In this document: piece after piece, positions 1 to 10,300 of the stretch | Layout: each line of letters begins with the position of its first letter | Numbering within the stretch: position 1 is the first letter of the stretch | NCBI GenBank assembly: GCA_028565635.1 | Contig: JAOXYB010004012.1 | Location: forward strand, 1 to 20,295 | Length of the DNA stretch: 20,295 bases | Reading direction: 5' to 3' | Source: Phoronis ovalis | Taxonomy: Eukaryota > Phoronida > Phoronidae | Notes under the pieces: model-generated | What the model saw: the letters and a program-made list of their open reading frames with translations, nothing else | Told to the model about the DNA's origin: nothing | Databases searched by the model: none | Translations under genes and position numbers: made by a program

Positions 1-2472
1 TCGTTGCAGGCAAATGATGCAGGGGATTATTTCCCAATGTGGGGAACTTGTCTAGGATTTGAGTTGTTAACAGCTTTGACGGAAGGCAACGATATATTGG
101 CCAAATGTAATGATATGGATATCAGTTTACCGCTGAAATTTAAATGGGGTGAGTAAAAAAAACAGAAAACAAATTGTGGTACTGTGTGAACAATGTAAGA
201 CCAAGAAAAAATGCAGTGTTGACATGGTCTTCTAGAAGCTCTGAAAACCATCTCTTGATTCTTGGAGACAATCTATGCCATATAATCAGTCAAAATTCAT
301 ATCATCCTTTTACATTTTAATAGTAAACAGGAAAAAGTATGAACCAGGTTCTTTGAAATTCCTATTGTCGCAAATGGCTATTGTGTTCAAAGCACTACAC
401 TATTTTTTCTTGATTTTGTCGGAGAGAGAATATTAATGTGGCATCAAAGTTGGCTAGTTAGCTATGACTGAGAACATGGTGTTTTTACAGTGTAATTTAA
501 TTAATATTAGGTTATAGGTTAGTTTCATCCTTGAAATGTACACATTGCAGACAATTACAGTATTTACAAGTCATTTTCTACAGCAGCTACAGGTAGAATA
601 GTTAAATATCACATATTTGTTGCAGGTTTTCGTAAAAGTCGAATGTTTCGACATCTTCCAATAGACCTTGAAAGGATCATGGAATGTGAGAACATTACAG
701 CAAATTTTCATGAGTGGTGCTTAACACCAAAGGTTAGTGTTATATGTATCTGCATTAGGGTTGTTACAGTAAGCCAGTTACATGTGTAAACATATTGAAA
801 TATTTCATACTATGACATACTAGCAGGCTATTGGAGTAGTTCTTAGTAACAAGTTTCTGTGGGCAGAACTAAAGAATCTGCTAAGGAACAGATAATTACT
901 AAGTATTTTATTGGAAGCTGTATATAGCTGTATAGTAAATTTATTGTACATAGTTGTAGTTGATAGTAAGAGAAACAGTATTTACTGAAGCCTGTACCCG
1001 GGGGATACTCAAGTTATTTTTTGACGGGGGTGTGCAGACCAGTTGAAAATTTTGGATTTGGATTGTATACTTCTTACTGTATTTTTTTGGATTCCTACCG
1101 TAAAGATATTCAAAAATGTGGATTGCTACCCACTGCTTACAACAAATAACTTGGATTAATTTTAGGTTTGTATCCGTAAATAAATTTTGGAATTTGGTTT
1201 GTATCAGTCAGTTTGCGTAAAAATGGATTGCTATACTCAAATATCTTAAAATTTGGATTGCTACCCTTATATTTCACAAGTTTTGGATTGCTACCCTAAA
1301 ATTTCAAAAAATTTGGATTGGGTTTGCTACCACAAGGTAAAATTTTGGATTGGGTTCTGCGGCACATCCCCGTAGTCAAAAAACCTTGAGTACCCCCCGG
1401 GAGCCTGTATACATATTATTGTAACATGATGCTCTGTGTAAAGAGCTGGCACAGTAAATGCCATATGTTTACCAAGAAATATAATATACATGTATATCAA
1501 CATAAAAATGGAATCTACACAGCAATCTGATTATTGAGCTAGCAAAGTTTTTACTTGCACTTTGAGTCAATTGCTCTAAAAACTCTCTTAGTAGAGAGTT
1601 TTATACTAAGAGAGTTTTATACTGTTTTTGAATGTCAATTTTATTTAGAAAAGTAGTGCTATTGCTGTATTTGTATGTCATCAAATTTCTGTATCTTCCA
1701 ATTTTAGATTTATGAAAATTCACAATTGAAAAAGTTTTATAGATATATGTCAACTAATCGAGACAAAGATGGTTTGGAATTTATCTCTAGTATAGAAGGT
1801 AAGCAGTCTTTGTCATATTAATAAGTTTCATTTTTATTATTATTATTATTAATATTTGTGCCTGTCAAATTCCTTCTGTTTAGCACATCTACAGACAATT
1901 TTAAACGGTCCTAATAATCAATGGATTTTCTGCCACTGTAATAAAATGATTAGTAGTGACATGATGTAGTTTTCTGTAAAGAGACCTACTAAAGTTACCA
2001 CAAAAAATATGGTATTCTCTACATGGACAAAATATATGACTTGCTGGAAATGTGCAACAGTATTGTAATTTCATTTCTTTTGCTTCATTCACAAGACAAT
2101 TTATAGGGCATCATATTGTTAACCAATGGTTTGTAAAATTTAATATTATACAGTTTTTACTTATCATAATTTACATTTGTTTCAGCTTTGGACTATCCAT
2201 TTTATGGTACACAATTTCATCCAGAAAAAAATAACTTTATTTGGAGGCCAAAATACCATCTAGAACATAGTCTAAATAGTGCGAGAGTTTCACAATATTT
2301 TGGAAACTTTTTTGTAAATGAAGCTCGCAAAAACATGCACAAATTTCCAAGTTTAGATGAACTAGGAAGTGCTTTAATTAATAATTATAAACCACATTTT
2401 ACTGGCGCACCTAAGTTTGATGAGTATTATTTCTTTGATGTTGGACCAGTCATGAATCGTGGTCCAGCCTAA
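1..2472 (+). CDS. GGH: gamma-glutamyl hydrolase, 3' part (last four coding exons)
   Basis: GGH is a lysosomal or secreted cysteine peptidase of the class I glutamine amidotransferase-like fold that trims poly-gamma-glutamate from folates and antifolates. Coding exons are 1-148, 626-732, 1708-1798 and 2186-2472 (stop TAA 2470-2472). All junctions are GT/AG and keep the frame, giving 210 residues from base 1. The first exon carries [14 protein letters not shown] with the nucleophile Cys (codon 49-51). The second encodes RMFRHLP and TANFHEW, both family-typical. The last carries YGTQFHPEK with the catalytic His (codon 2218-2220) and FFVNEARKN. Human GGH is about 318 aa, so roughly the first third, including the signal peptide, lies upstream of the window. 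Reading is open to base 1, and residues 1-12 align without gaps to the human protein as I remember it, so TTGCAG at 4-9 is probably not a splice acceptor. The C-terminus [12 protein letters not shown] extends slightly past the usual end. The first intron hosts a mobile element. Confidence 0.95.
989..996 (+). repeat. left target-site duplication of copy 1
   Basis: AGCCTGTA directly abuts the CCCGGGGG end of the element and is repeated exactly at 1402-1409. Confidence 0.8.
997..1401 (+). mobile_element. 405-bp non-autonomous TIR element with 8-bp target duplication (copy 1)
   Basis: The ends are inverted copies of each other. The left end (997-1035) starts CCCGGGGGATACTCAAG and runs on to GACGGGGGTGTGC. 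The right end (1362-1401), read on the other strand, starts CCCGGGGGGTACTCAAGG and ends GGGGATGTGC. The element is flanked by identical 8-bp direct repeats AGCCTGTA (989-996 and 1402-1409), as expected for a target-site duplication. There is no ORF of note, so it would need a transposase in trans. The interior consists of degenerate units around TTGGATTGCTACCC. An 8-bp duplication is known for hAT and some other superfamilies, but the CCCGGG terminus is not a textbook hAT end, so I leave the superfamily open. It lies in a GGH intron. Confidence 0.85.
1050..1350 (+). repeat. degenerate tandem units inside the TIR element
   Basis: The motif TTGGATTGCTACC recurs in whole or decayed form roughly every 25 to 45 bp (clear examples near 1122, 1224, 1254, 1283 and 1314; weaker ones near 1052, 1088, 1152, 1185 and 1344). 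All are in the same orientation, separated by A/T-rich spacers ending in AAAATTT. The interior therefore looks as if it grew by repeated duplication of one short unit. Confidence 0.7.
1402..1409 (+). repeat. right target-site duplication of copy 1
   Basis: AGCCTGTA directly follows the CCCGGG end of the element and matches 989-996 exactly. Confidence 0.8.
1579..1623 (+). repeat. small hairpin plus 16-bp tandem duplication
   Basis: AAACTCTC (1579-1586) faces GAGAGTTT across a 6-base loop, an 8-bp inverted repeat. Overlapping it, AGAGAGTTTTATACT occurs twice (1593-1607 and 1609-1623) with period 16. It lies in a GGH intron with no sign of function. Confidence 0.7.
1834..1851 (+). repeat. (TTA)6 microsatellite
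   Basis: Six perfect TTA triplets lie in the last visible GGH intron. Confidence 0.85.
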
Positions 2473-3443
2473 CTGAACGATAACAAACAAAAAATACAAA
2501 TCAGTTCAGTCATGTCACCTAAAGGGATGTGTTACCTTGGATAGGTGTATGTTTACCAACGATACGTTTTGTCAAGCATCTGTGCACAGCTTTTTCTATC
2601 AGAGGCTTAAATATAGCTTGATGATTGGGATATAGAAAAGGAAAAGATTTGGTAAATAACAAATGCAACTAGAACACTGCATCAAAACCATTTATACATT
2701 TAGCGCACTCCAGTTAAAACTTTGTGGGCAGAATGACTATAAAAAGGTCATTTGATGGAATAGCTGGTATTGTGATTTTTTTACAGGCAACAATTTATAA
2801 TTTATTTCATATTTTGGGAGCAAAATCATCTAGATTTTGCATTTTAAATACAATGTATGCATTTGATATTCAGGATTTACATCTTTTTATTCACACTGCT
2901 ACTGCTTACTTACTTGACCATGTTTGAAACTACTGTATGAAATATGTTATTGTTTTTTTTAATGAAATACTACTGTATAACAATTTTGTTTTTGTATTAA
3001 AATTTATACATTATGATATTTTTGCCATTCCATGTCATACTATGATTTCTTAGTTAAATCAGTATGTAGCGTTTGGAGTGATGAAGGTATTATGATAAGA
3101 TCTAAAGCTATCTTTGCTCAAAAGTAAATTCTGCACTGAATTTATACTGGGCTGACTATTAGTGACTACTTGTTCAGTTTGCATCAGAATTCTGCTGCTA
3201 AGAATGTTCTGCACAGTGCATATAAGACATTGTTTACTTTTTTAAACAATGATTATTGGCTCAAACTGTTGAAAGCGCACATTTTAAGTTATTTTGTGAA
3301 TTATTAGATATCTCTCAATATATGTTTAGTAATACTCCATTTTATTATCTGTACAAGGAATCTGAAATGTTGCTTGTAATAATAACATAAAATTGCTAAT
3401 CAAGATTTTTACATTTATATTTTATTAATATGTATTTATTAGT

Positions 3444-3449
3444 AATAAA
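3444..3449 (+). terminator. candidate GGH polyadenylation signal
   Basis: AATAAA lies about 970 bases after the GGH stop. A variant ATTAAA at 2996-3001 would give a 3' UTR of about 550 bases, and a further AATAAA occurs at 3705-3710. The sequence alone does not say which is used. Confidence 0.4.
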
Positions 3450-4254
3450 ATTTCACAATTTGTACATGACATGTAGTATTTATTCACAATCACTTGGAAT
3501 GTCTGCTTTGAAGCGCAAATAGTGAATACATTATTGGCACACAGATAGGACAACTTGGCCATTTGCTCGGGTCGAATGTACGAACAGCTATTGGAATGTT
3601 TTACTGAAATACTTTCAATTAGGATGCAATCTAAATAATTATTACACCTTGATGTGCAATATTAAATGCATACAAACAGAAATTATTACTATGAAGAATA
3701 AGCAAATAAAGCTGGAATGTCTTCAAGGATCCAGTGAAAATAAAAAAATGGGACATCTGAACAGGAATAATTATAACATTGTATGTGCCCTTGTAAATGT
3801 GCAAGTCACAAAAACGAATTGTAAGGAATGTAGTTGGAATGTCCCCAGACACTTAAAAAATTGAATAATATCATGAGACAGGTAAGTCATTATCACAAAT
3901 ATATCAAAACCATATAAATTATGAAATAAAAAGCAAAATAACAATAAGTTGGGTGTTTAAATAAAATATTCCTTCCCTGTCTAAAATAAGTAAGCATTCT
4001 AAGAAGCAAAATAATTACAATTTGGCAAAATAGACTACATGAAAATATCTATACAGTATTCAAAAGACAATATACCAGATTATAAAAATTGATACAAAGC
4101 ATCCTAATTCTCCATGTTTTCCAACATGACAGAGACTTTTTAATCAAATTTCATGGGAACGCTTTCTAAGAAAACAGTGCTTTAATCTCGTAAAGAACGG
4201 ATTCACCACATCGTACACGATATGTACAATAATTGGGTAAACAGAAAATACAAC

Positions 4255-4260
4255 TTTATT
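4255..4260 (-). terminator. candidate LRRC45 polyadenylation signal
   Basis: TTTATT on the + strand reads AATAAA on the - strand, about 95 bases after the LRRC45 stop. Another at 4339-4344 is only about 12 bases past the stop and is less likely. Confidence 0.45.
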
Positions 4261-4355
4261 CTCTGTTACTACATGGTTTTTATCCAATTTCAATTGCACA
4301 AAGGCAGTGTTTACTTTCTATACTCATTTCATGGTTTTTTTATTATGCATTTGTT

Positions 4356-7300
4356 TCACCTTGGTGTATAAGGTGATCTGCTGGCAAAGTTCATGACGGC
4401 AGATTGTAGCATGGACATTCTTTGTTGCTCGTCTTCCCGGAAGTGATTTATTTCAGCCTCTTTCTCTTTAAGTTTTTGCTTGAGTGAAGAAATTTCAGAT
4501 TCCTTCATCTGAATCTCATTTCGGTGTGCTGTGCCAATATCTAAAAATAACAAATACTTTATGTATGTATATATAAAACTTAAGACTATGAACACTACAA
4601 GATGCAAAAGTGAAAGATATGATAGTTTGCCAGAGCGATTGATAGTTGTTCAGTAGTAAACTTGCAATTAAAAATTTCATTTCAGGGCCTTCACTGAAAA
4701 GTAGGACACAATTTTTGCAAGTAAAATGCAAAACTATTTCAAAGTACAAAACAAGTTTCCCAAAGGATGAAAAGAATTTATCATCCTGATGCTTTCAAAT
4801 GAAACTCAGAGTTTTTATTTAGTTACTCTGTTTTGATAAAAGTAGAAACAGTTTTAGTGATGTTCTTTAGAGTCCATATGACAATATTAGGTAACTCGAT
4901 CTCCTTCCTCATAATTTATGTCAAAAGCAAACAATTAGAAGGACTTACCAGAAAGTTCTTTTTCATGTCGTTTGATTGTCTGTTTTAAATCATCTTGCAT
5001 TTCCTTTTCATTTTCAATCTGCAGAACTTTCTGTTTGACATCTAATTTGACTTTTTCAACTGCTGCCATCATTTCTTGGTTTTTACCAGAAATTTCCTGT
5101 TTTAAAAAGAACTAAAGATAAAATCATACAAATTAAGAAGCTAAGACACATCAATAATTGTTTGTTATTTTTATTAAATGTGGAATAGGATAAAAGAGGT
5201 GCTTGTAGTTTTTTAAAGAAATAAAAGGTAAGGCACACAGTATCAGTACCTGAGACTGATCATCATTTTTCCTCTTTAACGCTTCAATTTCCAACATAAG
5301 TTTCCCATTTCTAGCTTGAAGATCATTTACAGTGGATGACTGTTGATTGGAATGATTTTGCAAATCATCTTTGGATATTTGAACCATTCGTAATCTTTCT
5401 TCTAAAGCTTTGTATCTCTGATCCTGTGAAAATTGAGTAACATCACAAAATATTGCCATCATAATATCATGACACTCTATATTATAACATAAAATGTATA
5501 CTCAACTAAAATTTTTAGAAAAATGCATCAGTCTATATAAGACCAACATTTGTTATTAAAATACGCAACTAAAAATTATTCTAATGTCAAATAAATTGGT
5601 TTTAAATGTTTGGGTAGGGAAATAACAAGGTTTACTTTTTACTATTTTAATTCAACTGGCCACTGAAGAAGTTCCCAGGCAACCCAGTTTTAACCTGGTA
5701 TGTGTAGCAAGATAATTTTAGTTATTTTTTTTTCTTTCATGACCTCGTACCTCTTCATTTTTGATTTTTTGTCTCATAATCATTAAGCTCTCTTCAGCTT
5801 CTATTTTATTTGTCATTTGTGCTGATTTCAATTTACTGATATCTTCTTCTAAGTCCAGTCGATTTCTTTCAAGTTTTGATATTTTATCCCGCAGTCCTCG
5901 TTCAGTTTCTTCTGCATCTTGTTTAACTCGAGTAACCTGTAAAAATTGGAATGCTCCATATACGTACATGTAATACTGGATTTGTTTAATAATCCAAATT
6001 AGTATTAAAGATAAATTAATTGAATCAGAGGTTTTATTCTTTTTTCATCATTTGATTGCCAATATTTCAGATGTTCAGCATGACTATGACTTTTTCTAAC
6101 TATATTTCTATCAAAAAAATTGAAACAAATAATAAACAACCTCTCTTTGCTTCATCTGTTCAGTTTCTCTCTGAGATTCTTTAAATCTCTGTTTTTCATT
6201 CTGCAACTTTTCTGTAACATAAAAACAAGAATTATTGTTAAAGAATCTTTTAATAAATAATAGTTACCCATCATCTATGGAAATAATAGGATACAGGCAT
6301 GAAAGCATCCAGATAAATCTACTATTAAAGAGTCACCCCATAAGGCACATAAAAAAAATAGATTCCATGGATATACAAATTTAAGTAATTTTGTACTATA
6401 AAGAGAGGTCCAAAAGATAAATACGAGGTACATCCTTTTACTCATACTAACTATTTGCATGGCATCAAGTCTGCATGAAAAAGTGCATGATTGTACAAAT
6501 GTTCCTAAAACAGTAATATATTCACCCTCATACTGTGCGAGCTTTAGTTTCAATTCTGCCTGTTGATGAGTGAGTTGTTCTTTCAGTTCAAAGACTTGTT
6601 CCTTTTGTCTTCTACATGTTTTGTCCAACTCATCAGATTTAAGCTCCAACTGCACATTTCTTTCATTTGCATCAGCAAGTTCATGGAGCAGCTTGCTTTC
6701 AACATTGCCTCTTTCCTAAAATTCAACCAAGGATCAACTGATTTTCAATTATTCTGCAACCGCACTTCAAATTAAGTTCATTGTTATATGCACACCAAAA
6801 AATTGTATGGGTTACTTAATAGAACACTTTCACCACTACATGCAATCATGTGAGTACCATATTTGTCAACACTGTGAAGGAGATTTGTGGTATTAAACAA
6901 TAAACTCTCTAAAAGGTTGGTGATCCATGCAAATTTAAATTTATCAGTGTACCAAAGCCTTTGACTTGACAATTTCAGCATAACACAAAGATTACACAAT
7001 AATCTGCTTTAGTGTTAGGATCAGTACCTCTTTTTCTTTCTTGATCTCAGAGTGGTGTACATTGCTTAAATCACTTTGATCTTGTCTTAATCTATGTACT
7101 GCTGCCTCCAAATCTTTTCTCTTCTGTTCAGATAATGCTAGTTCTGTTTCTGTTAATTGCATCCTGTAGCATTCAAAGTAACAGCCATATCAGGAGAATT
7201 ATTATTACTTTTGACCATTGATATATCATGTATACAGATGAATTTTGCTTTCTTAATCTTCTGGCAATTTCAATAATACAGCAGAACATCATCTGAAGGA

Positions 7301-10300
7301 TGACTATTTCGTTCATGTAGTTGTTATTTTATGTATTACTATATTTTGTGGTAATCGTGAGAACATTGTTCCATAAAATTAGATGCTTACTTATGAACCA
7401 AATGATTAATGGCAGCTAGAGACATTTACTATTATACTATGGTATTAAAGGCAGATAAAGGCACTCACTTAGAGACGAGGGTATTAAATGCAGACTTTCT
7501 TTCTTCCAAAGCCTCTTGCAAATGAATTACCTTGGCAGATGTTGTTCTGAATGAAAAATCAAATAAATTAACATTACCAGTCATACACATTTATAAGGAA
7601 GTTATACAACTGCTTGTTCCATAATGCATTTATCATAGAATGTTTCAACTTAGTTTAGACAAGAAAAAAAAATACCATCAGAGTGAATACAACTGCTTCC
7701 CACTATTCAATGTTTGAAAAGTTATTTAAAAATTTACACAGGTTTCTAACATTCAAATAACATGTCATTAATCTACCTATTGAGAATGTGTGCAAGTGCT
7801 GTGTGATAGCTTTTTAAAATAAGTCCTGGCTGAAAATTGGTTTTCAGAATCATTCAGAAGGAACAATTCAAATTAAATTATTATTATTTGAACATATAAT
7901 GAATATGATTTTTATAAGCATTGTAAAATCTATGTTTTTCTCTACTATGATAAAAATACAGATTATTTTTACTATATTTATATACAACTGAATCATAAAA
8001 ATGTAAAATTTCACATATAATAATTATGTAAAAGGAACTATTTTTACCTATTTGAAATTCTCAATTTTTCCTCTTGATTATCAATTTGGTTTAATAAATC
8101 ACTCAGCTGAAATAACGAGGAAAACAATAAGACAGCAGAAACTACCGTGTAGCGGCCCTATACTTACTTTCTAACATAAGCAACATTTCTTGATTATTGT
8201 CCATGTTAATGTTAACTTCTTTAAAATTCCAAACCAATACAGTATACATAACATATGAAACCTGTGTTTAATAGTAACTCTTTCTGCTATGACATAGAAG
8301 AACTGGTATGTCACAACATGAAGGATTTAAGTATACAATTGTCATAAAAATGATTAGTGTACCTGCAAGTCTCTATCTTCTTTAATCTGTGTGACTTGTT
8401 TTGACAGGGTCTCTGTTCTGTATAAATATTCATTTGTCATCAACTCCCTGTCTTCATTGTGACCAAGTGCAGTTTCTATGATAATTTAAATAAAACAAAA
8501 TGATACATGTGACTGCAACACCCAATGGAAATAAAGGATCATCTGTGCGAATATTTTTATAATTATTTGGTATATCGAATTGTAATATTTACTGTTGGCT
8601 GTAAATTTAGTTACTAGAATTACTACCAGCCATGAATTTGAATTTTGGATATCCCAAGGCCATAGCAAGGTCCCAAAAAGTGATCAGGCTGCTCAGAGCT
8701 AACTATTTTTCAACGTAATAATGAGGTAGTAATTAAAACAACTCACCAACTGATCTAAGTATATCTCCGGGCATATTATTCCCAGCCAGTTGAATGCTAA
8801 CTACTGTTTTATTAACCTGCAACATACTAAGCAAGTTCCTGCCACCTATTAATCCAACAGAGTTCCACCGCAAATCTAAAGATAATTATTGAATATGTAT
8901 ATTATTGTGATCTTTGACTTGTGAAATTTTACCTATGACATGGATTATTTTGTTCACTGGTAACATTTTAAACCAAACTTCAGTTACTATTAGATAAGCA
9001 TCATATAGTATTTAATGTTATGCTGTATAATTACATGTAGCTTTTCTATCTGTACAAAGGGCAAGTTGTTAACAGCATGTGGCTATAAATATCATGAAGA
9101 TATCATTAATGTAGTTTCAAGATGCTCAGAAGAGGTAAACTCTATTAAAATTTCTAATGGAAGAAGGCTCGATTTTTAATGCCTTTTTATTTTATAAATG
9201 CATGTCACTTACTCAATCTAAATAAATGCATCTGTTCAGTAACGCTTTGTTAATTTTTTATAAGTGCTCATGGGTGCATACAATGAATTAATGAAGCATA
9301 ACACAAAAGATGAGTTTACTTGGATTGTTACAAACTTAGAAAGAAGGAATTACCGATTCCTCTTATGGTAGTATTTCTTTTCAGAGCCATGGAAAGTTCT
9401 GTTGCCCCTTCATGTGTGATTTGATTATTCCTTAAATCAAGCTCTTTCAGAGTTGCATTGGTAGAAATTCCTTCACAAAGTATGGCAAAAGATGCACTAT
9501 TGATCCCTAGAGAGTTCCATTCTAAACACAAACTACAAAAAAAAAGCAATGATCAATCTTGAAAATAGGCATATTATCCAGTTACTAAATGTACATAGCA
9601 CAACACAATTAATCATGCAATTTTATTACTTGGCACGTTCATTATAAATCTATCCATCATGCAAATGAACAGCTAAGCAAGAAGATATCCTACAAGTGTT
9701 ATTATACAAGAAAAAACTTGAGAAGATACCGAGAACACCAGCTGCTTCACATGAATTCTTACATACATGACTAGAATCCTTTATTTGTGTGTAAAGTCAT
9801 GTAAGACAGTTACTGATATAACTTCATCCTCCTTGTAAGTTTTGAATGTTATACGAGTATTTTGCCATTAGGGACGAAGTAAAATGTAAAATTCTGTGTC
9901 ATCACTTCTTTTTTTCAACTTACTTCTACTTTTCATCCCATTTTTCTACTCATTCAATTTTGTTAAAATATTGTAAAAAGGTAGAAAAAAAAACATAATA
10001 TCTTTTATACAAAAGTTCACACAATACCTGATTAGGGTCTTGTTGTGGGTAAGCATCCTGCCAATGGCTTCACTGCCTCCACTTCTTATGTTATTACCCT
10101 GCGTTAAAATGTGATTATTTCTAAAATGTGTATTTGTATAGACATTGTAATAAACATTACGACGAAAAAAATTAACATACCAGGAAATTTGTTCAAAAAT
10201 AATGTTCATAACTGGAAATAGGATAAAGCATAATAAATACAACCAGACACTACAATACAATTCTTCAACACATGGTGAACTCTATATATGGAAATGAGTA

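Larger units (their letters stand above)
2473..4355. other. convergent 3' region between GGH and LRRC45
   Basis: This AT-rich stretch lies between the GGH stop and the LRRC45 stop. It contains candidate polyadenylation signals for both genes and presumably the two 3' UTRs. Short open frames on both strands around 2724-2927 and 3631-3864 have no recognisable protein similarity and look like chance frames. No RNA gene or mobile element was recognised here. Confidence 0.6.

Noticed and set aside
1-9. TTGCAG at the window start as a splice acceptor for the first GGH exon
   Set aside because: Codons before it (SLQ) align without a gap to the corresponding human residues as I recall them and the frame is open, so the exon more likely runs in from outside the window.
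2724-3864. Short open frames between GGH and LRRC45
   Set aside because: They lie in 3' UTR or intergenic AT-rich sequence, with overlapping frames on the opposite strand and no recognisable protein features.
8817-8875. A splice acceptor at 8816/8817 splitting LRRC45 exon 6
   Set aside because: An AG is present, but reading through gives DLRWNSVGLIGGRNLLSMLQ, an intact LRR unit that joins in phase to the previous exon at 8875; no intron is needed.
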